From the NCBI GenBank assembly GCA_000711775.1, contig ARYC01017706.1, forward strand, positions 1 to 64,000: 64,000 nucleotides of DNA. Reading direction: 5' to 3'. The DNA comes from Oxytricha trifallax. Its lineage: Eukaryota; Ciliophora; Spirotrichea; Sporadotrichida; Oxytrichidae. The notes under the pieces were generated by a model, which did not search any database, was not told the origin of the DNA, and was given only the letters and a program-made list of their open reading frames with translations. Below are positions 21,923 to 36,266 of the stretch, one piece after another. Made by a program: the position numbers and the translations under genes. The stretch's first letter is position 1, and each line of letters opens with the position of its first letter.

Positions 21923-24900
21923 ATGATCTTTCTACTGTATAATAACTATATGTAGCTAGCTATAATTTCACAAGACAGTAAGCTGTGATTTAGCCTAATG
22001 ACCCTAATAATCCTAAAGATACTAGCACCTTAAAGATAAATCAAGTAGCTTTTATTCTTTATGGGTAGTCAAACTAAAAATGTGATAGATCTATGCTTGA
22101 TCTACAGCTAGATCAAATCCTTGATGATACTGACTTCACGATGCAGTTTGCCATAAATATTTATTTAAAATATTTTCATCTTAATTTGAGTTTAAGGTGA
22201 CTCAGAAAATAGCTGCACTCTATGGTGGATGGACTTACCCACTATATTTCAACATTACTCTTCTAACTGATAACTCAATTTATTTCAGAATTGATTCACT
22301 TTAAAACCCAGGCTCAGACAGACTACAACCTATTTACGATAGACAATTTACTCAATTCTATAATAAACCATCACTAAAACTGAAAGATATCTTGACTTAT
22401 AACCAAGATCCATTTTATATAGAAATAAGAAATCCTTCAAACAAAAATTAGATTTTGTTTACTACTAAAGATTAATTGATCTTCTCACATATAGACTTCA
22501 ATATTTTCAATTTTGAGTAGCCTAGTTCTAATGGGGAGAGGTTCTATGGTTTAGGGGAGAGAAAAGGGGATTTTTATCTCAAAGATAAATATACCTATGC
22601 ATTATTCAGTAATAACAATAATGTTCCCAGTTCTTATTAAGCTTTAGGAAGAGTAAACTTTTAAAGAGGGAAAATACTGTAATTGTTTATATTTTTAAAT
22701 GTAAGGGTTTAATAGAATATGGAAAGAATGGGCATTTTCCAATATTTTATTCACAATTAAGTGGATCCTCAAATGTTAATTCTCTTGTCATATACACTCC
22801 TTAAGGGACAGAATTTACTTTCAGCTAGCAAAAAGATAGACAATCATCATTTTCTTTCAATTTTTAAAAATATAATTATCACAATCCCCAAGAATGAGTT
22901 TGTTATAGCACAACGCAAAGACAGAGTTCACATTGATTTTTAACAAACCACCACTTGTAGCATCATAATAAGTTCAGTAACACATAAAATTAGGGAAAAT
23001 GTATGATGGTTACAAATCAATGATAAATGGAAAATTCTTGCCTCCTCTAGAGTTTATGTATGGCACTTATCAAATATTTAAAGATTAAGATTTAACTATG
23101 AAGGAATATGTTCAATAGTTTAAAAATTCAACATAACAACCACCATTAGAAGGATTGATGTTAAGTATGGATTCACTTGATGGATTCTAGAGCATGAGTT
23201 TTAACGAGACTAATTATAGTTCTATCAGAGATGACCTATACTTTATGTAGCAAAATGGTTTGAAGATATTTTAGATTCAAAAGTCTGGAGTTTCTATAGA
23301 AAATCTCAATGACTATCTCAAATTTATATTTAGCAATAATCTGACCATTTCAGGAGTAGCTGGAACTGATTAATAAAATTTAACAGGTATTGATGAGCAA
23401 GGTTCGGTTATTTATGTTGACTATTCAGTTAGCACTTCTTAATAATATATTGATCTTGTTGTGAATGATTTCATGAAAAATTACAGTTTTGATGAGACCT
23501 AGTTTGGTATTTAGCTAAAAAGAAACGAAATTAGCAATTTATATTGCAGTGAAGGAGGCATATGTTTCAAGGAATAATTTGATTAAGACAATATAAACTG
23601 GGTCGGTAAGCCTGGTAACACTTAAATGACTTTGAATTCATTTGGATATGCGTTCAGAAGTATAGGTAGAGAGGATGAATTTCATAATCTTAATGGACTT
23701 ATGGAGTCAATTTAATATGCTAATAATTTTGGAAGTGAAGTCATGCCTATATTAAGTGATAGTACCTCGATGGGAATGGGATAAATGGGCTTTTTAGGTA
23801 GAGTTTAAGAGTTTTATGAATTTTCATAAAAAGATATTACACAGGCTATATAGGTAAATCAATATAATTTAAAATTTCATCCTTAACAATATTATACAAG
23901 GGTTGTAGACTTTAAATACATTAGGAATGCCATTAATAGGCTAAAAATTTGATGTCAACTCTTAAAATCTCTAAAATCCTTTAATTTAAACTTTGCTAAG
24001 TCAAACAATGATTTTAAACGCTTTAAGTCCACTTTCCATGCAAAACATAGATTTGGGCTAGGATTTTTCATCTCTACCGTTCAATGCAATTGCAATTTTG
24101 AGACTAAAATATTCTCTCTTAAAACACCAAAGAACTCATCACTACCTATTCTTAAACGATTACACACCAGTAATTAGACCACTATTTCTTGATTATCCTT
24201 AAGATCAAGAGACTTATAAGGTTATTGACAAGTAATTTATGAATGGAGACAGTGTTTTAATAATGATTTAAGATTTGACAAAGTCTAGTTAACAAATGTA
24301 TTTCCCCAAGGGACTTTGGTGCAGAGTAAGTTACTTAAGTTTATAGACAGCTTGTATCTAATCTTTTGGAGAGTATAAGATATTTAAAATTATTGTCCAC
24401 AATCTTTTTCTCTTTATATAAAATAAAAATGAGTTTTCAGTAATATTTAAGTTTGAGAGTACAAATAGGTTACAAATGATTCCCTCGCTCTATATCTTAG
24501 TCAAGGAAGCATCACTATACTATAAAATACTATTGCTACAAACATCTCAAACACTTAAGATTTGATTAATAATTACCCAATTGATTTGCATATATTAATT
24601 GACCCAACCACACAACTTAGTAATATTCTATTATATGTTATATAAGTTCTCATAAATGAATATTGCAAGAATTCTTTTTCTTCTAAATTTTATAATTTGA
24701 ATAATGTATAACTAGCTCAAGGAAGGCTTCTCGTTCACGGGTATGATCCTAACTATCAAGGATTTTGCGATTTGCAATTAAATTTCAAAAATGATCAACT
24801 TACCATAACAGATTTGCTTCTCTTAAATCCCAATTAGTAAAATATGCGATAATATTTTTTATATTTAATTTGAAATAAATTTTATAATTTATAACCTAGT

Positions 24901-25199
24901 ATTTTTTATATATATTTTAGTAAAGCTTAGGAGGAGGCTCCCCAAATTAATTATAATGCAACTACAGAGGGTACTATTTAGGCAAAATATATATTTATAA
25001 TGCTCAAGCCAATAATTATAACAAAGCAGTAGTTAATGATAAATACCAAATGAAATTAGTTCTGACTACTAAAGATGACCCCAATTTAATCATAATCAAT
25101 TTTTATGATATTTTATTATTCTGTTATAAAATATTATCATAAAATGAGCTATAATTTAATCGGTTTCTAAGCACCAATGAGTAATATGCATATTGCTGA
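21919..25199 (+). CDS. Second GH31-like module (tandem)
   Basis: Begins near MNDLSTVQQLYVASYN and ends STNEQYAYC before TGA 25197-25199; the first ATG overlaps the previous TGA. GH31 landmarks: FYGLGERKGDFY near 22540, YGKNGHFPIFY near 22720, NGKFLPPLEFMYGTYQ near 23030, FGIQLKRNEISN near 23510 (nucleophile Asp position is Lys), LSDSTSMGMGQMG near 23755 (no GDN acid/base motif) and TPVIRPLFLDYPQDQETY with FMNGDSVLI and YFPKGLW near 24170-24310. Several frame jumps (about 22190, 22690, 22900, 23950, 24850-24920) mark unresolved introns or IESs. The absence of its own signal or anchor and the lack of a real gap to the previous module suggest one tandem protein of sucrase-isomaltase layout. Confidence 0.6.
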
Positions 25200-25430
25200 T
25201 ATCTAAAATATTAAGTTTACTAAGTGAAACTAATGATTTTATTAAATTTATTAGCTTATATATGACAAAAATCTAATCTGAAGTTATTTTATTAATTTAT
25301 TAATATTCTTTTCATTTTCATACTCTTTTTTTAATGTTGAACAATAAAGATTTGATGATCTATATTCTAAACTTAATAAAGCATTTAAATAAACTATGAC
25401 CAAGAAATTTAAATGAATCGATAAAATATT

Positions 25431-26857
25431 TCAAATAATATCATGAGTGGAGAGCATCCACCTTGAAAGTACAACAGCCAACATCCTCTTTTTATGAAAT
25501 TCTACTGCCATGGCGTACTTTCCTTCTCTTGGGAAAATCTCCCAGAAATCTATTCTTTCCAACATTCCCAAGTGCACTTTACTCACTGAATTGTATTTCT
25601 TTAAGATAGGGTAAAGCCTTGAAGACTTTTTTCTATTTTCTTGCTCCCTCACATGATTCACAAAAATGAAATCTTTAAATTGAATTATGGAAATAAAACA
25701 GAGTAAGCGATAGAATGCCTATATTTCTAAGTTTCTGCTGATTTAAAATGCTAAAAATGAAAATTGTAAGAATTTTGATTGTAAAAAGCACTGATTATCT
25801 TCCACTTCAAATATTTCTCTTAGAATTGAATAGCTTATATTTCTTTAATTCTCTCTTCTTTATTATCTTATACCTCCTTTCTAGAAATATATCCCCTCAA
25901 ATATTTCTATATTCTTATGATTTTCCCACTTTAATTGACAATTCTGTACCACTTCTATATCTTTTTAACAGCCATGTATCTCTTTAAATTCTTTGCAAAT
26001 TTATATCTACGGAAAGCTTTCAATATTTTCCAGGCTTTTTCTCTCTTCATTTTCCTAATTATATCAAGAGTTTGAGACTCTTTGGTTTATTAAGTTGAGT
26101 AGTGGTTTTAAGTGATGGTTTTAGCTTTATTATTGAGATTATGAGTATTCGAATGGAGTAATTATTATGGATTTATTTTACCCTACTCAATTAATTATAA
26201 ATACTAATTAAATACATAAAAGTAGGGAATTCTCCCCCAATTTCTCTATATTTTCTTAAATAAATATTAGGATCAAAAGATTTATATGTAAATATATCAA
26301 TTTTCTGGAGCATACTCTTATGCATCTTTATAACTTCTTACTAACTGTCTTTGACATTAATTGATAAATTTTCTTTCATTGGTTTATTCAATTTTGATTA
26401 TAACATTTTAAATTATGAATCATTCTCGATTAACTTCTTATAAAACTTCTCTGCCTCTAAATCAATTTTCTCATCCAATCTCTTATAATTAATTTCAGTT
26501 GTTTTTATTTCTATAAATTGTTAGTTTAAGTTGAATTTCAAAGAAAAATAAAAAAATGAGGTTTCTTAGATAAATTTATCACAGAATAATTGATAAATAA
26601 TGAGTAATAATTTGAATTATCAATCACAAATTCACCTATTTTTATAATTTTGAATCCATAACAATTTCAATAAAAGTATAAGACTTACATGTGACCAATT
26701 TCTCAGTTTATTTCTATTAAACTTCCTTGCATTTTCTTACATTTTCCTTGACTGTGGAGTAATTAGATTTAAGTTGACTATTAAACTTAATTAAGTTGGC
26801 TAAAGTCTCATCTTTCAGGGTTTACACTTCACCTAGAGTTAGTTTGAAGAGCTCCAT
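25431..26857 (-). CDS. IQ-motif protein
   Basis: The minus frame starts MELFKLTLGEVQTLKDE at 26857; the last block ends MLSTHDII before TGA at 25431-25433. The N-terminal half is helical and charged (KRLDEKIDLEAEKFYKKL). The C-terminal half carries AWKILKAFRRYKFAKNLKR and IRIQKYLRGYISRK; the latter fits the IQ consensus IQxxxRGxxxR, which binds calmodulin or EF-hand light chains. A last exon, LERIDFWEIFPREGKYAM, is separated by an unresolved gap near 25690. An interruption after KLVT looks like a GT...AG intron. Probably cytoskeletal or centriolar, by analogy only. Confidence 0.6.
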
Positions 26858-27052
26858 TTCAATTCAAATATATAAATTTTATATTAATTATTTTTATTTT
26901 CAAATTTATTAACCCAAATAGTTATTAGATATCCAAATATAATTTGATTAACAAGTAAAAAAAAGAATTATTCTATAGATATAGTAAAACTTTAAAAATA
27001 AAAGTGTCAATTATGCTTTTTATGAAAAAACATCTCAAAAATTTTAATAAAC

Positions 27053-30000
27053 TCAAGCAAAATTTAATTTTAAACATTTTATTTCAAATGGTTCGAATGT
27101 GATTGCTCCATTAAAAACATTCATTAAAACTTAAAATTGATGTGTTTTAAGACAGCAATAAAATTTATTTCGTAGAATTATATAATTACAATAAAATTAT
27201 TATCGATTAGTGTCTGAGGTAATAATCTGAGCGAATTCATTTTCAAATGTCTTAAATTGTCTATGCTCATAGATATACTTGTCCTCACTTGTTTTCTTGT
27301 TATTACAGTTATATAATTTAGTGTATATAATTTAATATTTAATATTTGATTTCCGCAAACATAGATCAATATAGTTAATATCAAAGGTCTAGTAAATTAT
27401 TTTAAGTTTAAGAATAATGTCATTGATAAGATTTGTATTTTTCTCTAAGCAATGAATAGCAAGTTGCTCATCAGAGAGTAGTACTTTGATATTTGTCTAC
27501 TCCAAAGTGAATATAATTTTTATGTAATTTATTGATTGAATATTTATATTAATTTGAGGAAATACATAAAAATTATTAGAGTGAATACTTACTAGGGGAT
27601 GGTTTGTTTTTTAGAATGAATGTTACGGAGTCTAACGAAAGTTTAATCTTTAATTGTCACGAAATCTATCAAATCGAAGTTCTCTAGGGATGTCTTATTG
27701 AGTATTTAAATTTATATATATTTTAATTAGATACTTTCACAAATATAAGAGAAAACCTTATCATGACATAAAATATAGATTAAAATTAATTAATTGCATT
27801 AAAGTATTTCAACAGAGGGCAAATCGTAGACTGATTAAGGTCTTGATTGATCTGCTTGCACAATTAAGAATCTATCGTTAATTTCTTCAATCACTCTCAA
27901 TTTATCCTGAACCACAGTATTTCTGCTCTTTTTCAATTAAAACACTAAGTCTAATCTACATTTTAATTTCATTCAAAAGTTAATCATTATAAACTAATTA
28001 TTTAAGCGAATTGATTGACTTATAATAGAAGTCTTTAATTTATCTAGTAAGAGAGGTGTCATCAAGTCTATCTGGAAGACCCTTGTCCCAATTAACATTA
28101 TTGACGTTACGAGTCAGGAAGAAATTCAATTCTTGCTGATTGGTACCTAAAACAGTCACTCCACCTGGTCTGTTTGATAAAATGTTAATTGTGTTTCCCT
28201 AAGTTGATTCATCAACATCCCAGATTAATCCATTTTATATCCTTATATATATAATGCTTATTTGCTTGATTCTATTTTTCCTTTTAAACTTTATTATATC
28301 ATATATCTATTCATTAAAGTGTTAGAATTATAATAAAAAGCATTATTTTTGTATATATTACTCCATTGAGATATGGGTAGGTAAGCTTACCTACATCTCC
28401 AATCTTTCTGGCATTGTCAAATGTCTTATTATATTTCCTCTCAACTGAAAACGCAGAATTATCAGTGAAAACCCTGTATTTCTAGTTTTGAGCACTGCTT
28501 CCTCTCTATATCTTAGTGAAGAATTCTTTGTGCTCAAAGTTTTGAATTTCATAGGAGACATTGAAGAGATCGGATTGGTATTTAGGGTCTTTGCTCAATG
28601 TGAAAATCTTTGAGATTGTACTTGGGTTTCTGCCATTGTCGTTTGCTTTGGTGTAGTCAAAGCGGATTTTAAATTAAAAATTTATTGATATGATAGGAGC
28701 CTTAGAATTAAAAAAAGACATCCAAATAGATTTAAGTGTAAATGCTAGTCTCTAACTTTTAAATTCCAGTTAAGTTATAGCCAGTTTCAACTTCTTTGGC
28801 TTATTTGGGGTTGAACAAGTAAATACAAGAGTGTGTGTTTTAGGTTGTATAGTATACTACATTTTTAACAAAAATTTACATAATTTAAAGACTTGTAATC
28901 TACAATGTATCTGAATATTTATTGAAATTAATAAGCACATTTTCATAGAAAATCTCTTCATCAAAGTGATTCTTATCTCCGACAGGGTTAAGAGACTTAA
29001 AGCTAAAACTTGTTGTCTAATTAGTTGATGTGTTGAAATTAATGAGAAGTTGGCTGTTTTTATTTTGGAGGATGTATTACTTTTGAGAAGTTTAAGTCTG
29101 GAAAGATAACTCCTATTATGTTTTTGATGAGTCATAGGCATTTTTTTATATATAAATTATGGGAGGGAAATTTTAACCATATTTTAATTTATTGCTCAAT
29201 AATTGGTTTTTTAAGTAGTATACTAAATATGTTTATGTTACATTTTCAGTGATAATGAAAGTCTACATAGATAATGGCTTCAATTCAATCAAAAATTCTA
29301 CTAAGTAAAATTCATTTTAATAATTGTACATTCAAGATTTTATCCAATTTATGATGGACTTTTTAAATAAAATTTTAATAATTAATTAATAAAGTATTTC
29401 TTAGTTTTCTCAACAGTTACAAGATCAAATTTCACAGTGTTTCCAGTTGCGATATCAGTCACCTTGATGTTATTAGTTTTAACTTCAAATGATGCCTTGT
29501 CAGTTCTTGACTTGTGAAGTGGGTTAAATGCCAAAACTTGGAACTCGCCTCTAGTGCTGTCTGCTTTCACCTATTTTTAAATGCTCTTGTTCATTCAATG
29601 TAATGTTAATACAAAATATAAATATAATGATTGTAAAAGTTTATATATAACTTATTTTATGTGTTCATGTCAACGACTCTATCGTAAATTTAGACTCTGC
29701 CAAGTTTCTCAACCAATTCGTAGCTAATTCTATCTAAAATGGTGTTTTGAGTTGAAGCAATATTCAAGTAATCCTACTCTGGTGTGTTGCTGCAAGTGCC
29801 ACTGATTGCGTCATGATGAAGTAAAATTGAAATGTCATTGCGTACTTTTTGTAACTTAAAAAAATTAAAAAAAACAATCTAAAAAAATAAACTTTGATAC
29901 TAGAAAATAAACTCAGTAAGTTTAAGTTTGAGGAAGGCAGTGTAGAAATTGATTTTAATTGTGAAGTCTTGAGCAGCTTCAGTTGATAGTTCCCCTTCAA

Positions 30001-32542
30001 CAAATTTGATTGACTTATAATTATATATGTTCCTTATACATTAATCAGTTTCTAAATTGCATTTAAAGCATTTAGAATTTAAATTTAGTATCAAATTATT
30101 ATAACTCTGGCAAATTCGGCTTAGCAGGCAAAATAGAGACTCTCCACAGCCTTGTAGTGATTGAATACTCTCTTAATTTTGTGTTTAAGCTCTGGTTTGC
30201 TGCCGAAGTACCCACTCCAGTTGTCTCCATTCTTCTCATCATACACGAATAAATCTCCAGAGTAAACATTTTTGTGGAAATCTGAGTGAGCTACTTTGCC
30301 GTTCTTGCCACCATAGATATTCCACAAAATAAATTATTAAGCTACTTACAATTGTTTACTTCAGTCTGAAATGTTAAAGTTTTAACATAATTTGTAGTAA
30401 GCAAATTTACAATTTCACAAACTTCATAAATAAATAATGCTATAAATATATTGATTATGGAGGTCATTGAAAGTGGCAAACTTGATAGTGAGTGAGTTGT
30501 TTAGATATCTCTGCAAATTATTCAAAATTTAGTGAACATTGCCGAAGTTATTGGGTGCTTGCTGGAAAGCGAAATCTGTGCCGAATGACTGGAAAGCTAT
30601 TTAATGCCCTGGGTTCAAACTGTCCTCATATGTTTGCAAATAATTATTATAAGATATAATTTTTATTTAAAAAAATGTAGAATAAATAGAGTTTTTCATA
30701 TTATAATTATCTACCTTAAAAGAAAAAAATTACTTTTGCTTGTAATAATTGAAATATTTTTTCTTCTGATACTAGAAATAAAATCAAGCTAATTTTTAAA
30801 ACTGAAAATAATGGGATAAAGCCTAGATTTTAAGAATTAATATTGTAAAAACCTATGAAAATCAGACAAAAAAGTTTTTAAATATTCCAATAATCAAAAT
30901 ATCTTAATTTTATTTCCTTAAATGATTAACTTTGAATATAATTCGTAAAATTTGGAAGACATTCAAATTAATTATTAATACAAAAAAGATAATTTAAAAA
31001 AATTAAGAAGTTTGCACTCCAAGATGAAGATCCATAAATTTCTCAGCACATTTTTAAAATAAAAATATTATTTCTGCATTTAATCAGAAAAATTTCTTTA
31101 TCAATTTATCTATCTCAATATACAAATAAAAAGAGGATATTATCCATTTATTTAAGCATCAATTACATTTTATATAATTTTTTTATGAACTTATCAATAT
31201 TTAATATTTATTTATGATAAAAATCTGTCAAATATTAATATGTAAATTTTATAAGAAATAAAAATTATGTACTTATTATTACAAACAAAAATATTTTCAA
31301 TAGTAAGTTTTAATCTTTGTAATTATTTTTAATTTACAAATGAAAAAATATTCAAAAAAAAATATTATTTTGGTTTTGATTAGTCAGTATCTTAAAAGCA
31401 ACTATCTCCTGAAAATTTACTCTTATCAAGATTGAATGTCTCATCCTTATAATTAATTACTCAATATTCTGAGTAATGTAGTTGTAATAGTATTTTTATA
31501 TTTTTTTTGTAATTAATAAGAAAATTTAGCTTTATTTCCCTGTTTTAAGTTTTAAGAAAATCCAAAGAGTAAACCCTCAATCTGTAAACCTTCAATCTCT
31601 TGGCATTATCACCCTCCCAAGTGAAAAAGAAAGTCTTAGAATCACGGAAGCCCTCATACAGTTCAGATGGCATTCTGTGCAGCACAATACCTTCATAACC
31701 CATATAGTGGTATAAATTTGCCTATTTAGTTTTTATAAAAATATGACTGCTGAAATGAATGAGTGGTAAAGATAAGGAGTGAGGGAAGAATGGCCAAAAG
31801 CATCAATACTCATGGCTACTTTTGGCAGAGTCTAGAAGTTTTCTTAGATAAACTACAAACTTCCATCGTACATAAACATGATACCTTAATTAAGATTAGT
31901 TATATATATCGTAATTCGTAGCTGTGCCCATTATTGTTGTAAATTAAAACCATTATTTTAAATGATACTCTTGTAATCTGAAAGTGCTTCATCTTATTGC
32001 ACCATACCTCCATTTTCAAGTTGAAAAACCCCTCTCTATATATAACCTTTCATCAAATCTTTGGTAGTCTGCACTGTATCTTCATTCCACCATTTCATAA
32101 AGAATGCGTAGTCAGCCCAGATCATCTTCTCGTACTAATCCTCTGGTTAGTCCACAGCTGCCATTGTGTATTTCTGGTGCAAATAGTTGAAGGTTGAAGT
32201 CAAAATGTTTCTAACGCGACCGTGATAGTACACATTGTATGTCAACCACCAACCTGCATCTGTGTGAGAGTGGGGAATTACATAGTAGGCTATAAATTTA
32301 AAATCATTTTGTAATTCATAAAAAATAGAATATAATTCAGCATAATGGATTGTATTATTCCTTAGTCATATTTTTATAAGAAAATAGTAGGTAACGTTTT
32401 TGAAATCTTCATCTAAATATTTATGTTTAAGCGTCTCTGTTGATGCTTATCTTTATGAACTTAAAGTCCCCAGAAGAGCAAATATAGCCAGAGTTGCTAC
32501 ATTTTTCAAGTTTTATTTCTAAAATTCAAAGTTAATTTACAT
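27053..32542 (-). CDS. GH38 alpha-mannosidase (lysosomal/secretory type)
   Basis: The minus frame starts MQINFEFQKQNLKN at 32542 with a hydrophobic signal-like segment (VATLAIFALLGTLSS). GH38 motifs in order: VIPHSHTDAGWW near 32265 (His and Asp zinc ligands), AFFMKWWNED and QLENGGMVQQDEA near 32110-31990, MSIDAFGHSS near 31810 (nucleophile Asp), VYDEKNGDNWSGYFGSKP near 30230, LLHHDAISGT near 29815 (His zinc ligand), then beta-rich C-terminal parts (GEFQVLAFNPLHKSR, CIYLFNPKQAKEVETG, GLIWDVDES, ILSNRPGGVTVLG). The last block ITFEPFEIKCLKL near 27090 resembles the usual C-terminal MEIR strand, so I end the gene at TGA 27053. Catalytic and metal residues are all kept, so activity on alpha-mannosides is likely. 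Many introns/IESs interrupt it, and the part below 27900 is less certain. Confidence 0.75.
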
Positions 32543-33029
32543 GAAATATAAAGTAATCTATTCATGGATAAATCTTTGTTCTCTAGTATTAACTTACCAT
32601 TTTACAATGATTGTTTCTTATAATATATATTATTTCAAATTCAAAAGAAGTTAATTTAAATAAATATCACAGTATATACACTACGAAATTTCAAATCTTT
32701 CATGTTAAATAAAGAAAAAAATATTTTTCCTGTTATTTAAACAAAACTATAGGATAATTAATAGTAATCAAATAATTTTTGTATAATAATTTTGATTACA
32801 AATAATTAATTTAGTTAGAATGTTTATATATAAATTTAATTAGTTACATTTTACTAATTAAATATACATTACTCTATATTCTATTAATTTTATGCATCAC
32901 TTTGAGTTTTAGTAACTAATAAACCATATTTTTGTTTTAATACAATTTTATAGATAAATTATAGATTAAATTTATGATTCTTAATACGAATTTAATAAAA
33001 GTATAATAACTTAAATATAAACATTTTTA
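32543..33029. other. Divergent intergenic region, AT-rich
   Basis: Lies between the start of the mannosidase (-) and the start of a coiled-coil gene (+). It should hold the upstream regions of both; no recognisable motif is seen. Confidence 0.5.
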
Positions 33030-36000
33030 ATGAATAATAATAATTCCTCTCCTATGAACAATCATAGACAATAAAAATCAAGTACTTTTGGAGGAAATAA
33101 CTCTCAATCTCCTCATTTAAGTAGATAATAAACTGTATAATAACCAAAACATTCATAGAATGCTTTCCAATTTAATATTAATTTTAATTATCATATAATA
33201 ATTATAAATAAAAAATTATAGTAAATAATTAAAAATGCTGAGCCATATCAATCAATGTTTGCGGATATAGGAGACGTTTAATAATTAATTTATGATAGTA
33301 ATGTAACACCTGCCATGAAAGCCATGCTCAACGGCGAGAAAAACTCACTTACGAAAATTCAATTTTAATTTATAAACTATTGCAATATATTTAATAAGTA
33401 TAAAATATACTATTAAATTAATATATTGAGAATTAAATTCAACCAGACACATGGCTCAACATCCCTGTTTGCATTGTCAAAGCATTCAAACAAATAATTG
33501 ATACATTTTAAAATTAGTAATAAATACTCAAAGAGCTAAATGAAAGGTAGAATTAGTATAAATAATTTTAATATATTAATTATCTTATGTAAATATATTA
33601 TTAATTATTTTAATACCATTAATTTATCATATAACACATATTAATTAAATTTAAAGAATGAGCGAGAAAGAATGGCATTCGGTAAGTTAAGAAAAATGGA
33701 GCAATTGATATACGAAAAAGACGACTCTTTACATAGAGTTCTTGACATAAGTGAGAGAACGATGTATGATAAAATCAGGAAGATTCAGATTGATGTTGAG
33801 TAAAATTAACAATTGCAGGACCAGAAACTCAGGGAAATATATAATAATTCTTACTAAGATGTAAGTGTTAAGACAATTAATGAATACTGTTATAAATCAA
33901 TAACACAGTAATAATATTGCATTGTTTTGGATATATTAAAATTTTTGTAACTTACTTCAATTGATAATCATAGAAATATAACATTTCCAATTTGAAAGTC
34001 ATAACATAAGAAAACTCTAATAATTTTTCTTTTTATAGAGAGAATATATGCAATAGAAGCTAAGTGGGGTGGAGGACTCAAAAGTTATCAGAGATTACAT
34101 TGAAAGTTAATTGATATCAATGGAGCATAGATTTAGGAAGCAATAATTCGATTATCAAGATGAAATAGATAAAGCATTTACAGTTATTTTTTATATACAA
34201 AGATTTAGCATTTATGTTTTATAAAGGTGGTTAATATTGTAATTTATGCTATAAATTTACAATTTTAAAAGAGTTTTAAGGGAGGAAAATCTAATAATCC
34301 CTGGGTTAGTAGGTGAATATGAGTCTTTTACAAATCTCCGAGGGTGGGTCTCATATATGAATACTCACGTTCAACTAACAATAAATGAATTTGAAGCTAA
34401 ATTCAACAAAAAATTATCAAAGGAAAGTAAGAGAGCTGACAAAGAATAAATTGAAACTAAGTATACATTAATAATGATTTATAATTAATATAGTTTCAAA
34501 TCATTTAAAATTTTATAATACTTTTTTTAATAGATAGTAGTAATTTTTATATTTTCATTAATAAAAGTAGAGTCTAAAAGATCAAATATAAGCTTAAATT
34601 TCAATCCTAAATGAGAAAATTTAATAGAAAAATGTTGAGATTGTTTAACAAATGAAGCAGGAAATAAATGAGAAAATAATGCCAGTTAAGCAGGAATAGA
34701 GCAGCATATAGAATTTAGTGCAATTTTTCGAGAAGAAGATTGAATAACTTAAGAATGATATTCATGGTGTTTCTTAATTCACCCAAACTATTTTTATGAT
34801 TATTATTAAGAAATTGACATGTAATTTTTATGGTGATAAAGAAGAAGTTGATTAATTCTAAACTTTACAAGATTAAATAACGACTGATTGCAATGAGCTG
34901 AAAGATGATTATATATAGCGTCTAAAACAGCTGGAAGACGACTTGAAGGTAATGCAAATAACTATATATACTTATATTTTACCATATAGAGTCATTATCA
35001 GGAAAAAGAAGAAAGTTTAAAGAAACAAATTGAGCAGTTGAAGGCAGAGATTAGAATAAGCAACTAAGAGAAAGGCAAGTCAAGTAGTTCCAAGGTGGAG
35101 ATGACAGATAAGATTAAAAGGCAAATAGTTGAAATAGTTCAAAGTAATATTGAGAAATATGGAATTGGCAAAGGTGGTTAGCAATAAAGTGGTGTACACA
35201 GCAATATTAGAACGAGCTAGAATGAGTCCTCAGGAGTCAAATTTAAAAGTAAATCAAACATTAATTCATAAGTAAATTGGTTATAGATTCACTAATGGTA
35301 AAACGAGATCCTGGTAATTAACTTATAGCAAATCAATCAAACGAAGGTAATTAATCCTAGAAAAAGACTAGAAACTCCTATTTTCAACAATAAGTCTTGG
35401 AGCATGCTAGAGCTAAGTCTACATTGGATAATTACGCAGAAAATGATTACTAAGATGGCATAGACTCTACAAAAAACACTAAAAAACTTGGGCAGTTGTA
35501 TAACAACGATTCTGTCTTAAAAAATAAGCTACTTCTGAATTCCTCTATCAAGGAAACAGATAGTACGACTACTCACTTTAAAACTATCAGAGATTTCAAT
35601 GAAGTGAAAACTCCTACTCTTGACCCAGCTGCTTAATTTGCTCTTCATATGAAGAACCTCAAACTATAAAACTAAAAGGTTCATAATGATTTAACAACAT
35701 AAGACTAATAAGACATGCTACCCTCATTGAATGAGGATCATCAAGATTTCAATTCTACATCTATGATAGCCTAACAGCCCCATACTTAGCAATAAAAAAG
35801 AAGATAAAATGCTTTGACAATGAATAGAACTTTAACTCCCATAACTTAAGTAGGCGGTATTCATAATAATTCACATTCCATAAATACCCTTAGCAATAAC
35901 TTAACTCATCAAAACTAAGACATTCATGAGCATTTGCAATCACGAAATAAACTTGATTAAAACATCTCAGGAAGTAACCCCCATAATTAAAAGTTCAATA

Positions 36001-36266
36001 ATTTCTATTCCACAGTGTAAATCGACTTGGATAGTAACTTAAATGCTGGTGGTAGAGAAAGTTTGACACATCAATAGAATCACAAAAATAGAATGATTAA
36101 ATCGAGGGAGAGCAATAATAATTATCCAAATAATTTGAGTTAGGGCAGTGATAGTAAAAGCAATAATAACAATAATCGATTTAGAAATAGAAATAGTAGC
36201 CACTCCGCTATATAATTTAATTAATTTGTATATTAATATAAAATTGATATATTTTTCATTCTATGA
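33030..36266 (+). CDS. Coiled-coil protein with Q/N/S-rich ends
   Basis: Starts MNNNNSSPMNNHRQQ at 33030; the frame closes at TGA about 36264-36266 after SSHSAIQ and some low-quality residues. Blocks include IQPDTWLNIPVCIVKAFKQI, ERERMAFGKLRKMEQLIYEK (joined by a 118-bp IES), YIESQLISMEHRFRKQQ, MKQEINEKIMPVKQEQ and a 44-nt GT...AG intron (about 34950-34993) before SHYQEKEESLKKQIEQLK. The middle is a long coiled coil; the C-terminal 280 residues are low-complexity and polar. Further IESs lie near 33180-33230, 33370-33440, 34190-34270 and 34460-34570. Family unknown; structural role likely. Confidence 0.6.
33539..33656. other. IES, 118 bp, pointer AATGA
   Basis: AATGA at 33539-33543 and 33657-33661. 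Removal joins QILKELNE to RERMAFGKLR in frame. Confidence 0.75.

Noticed and set aside
28857-29141. 94-residue minus ORF starting MPMTHQKHNR
   Set aside because: Another minus frame (AYDSSKTQQELSFQ...) continues the GH38 mannosidase with TAA/TAG as Gln.
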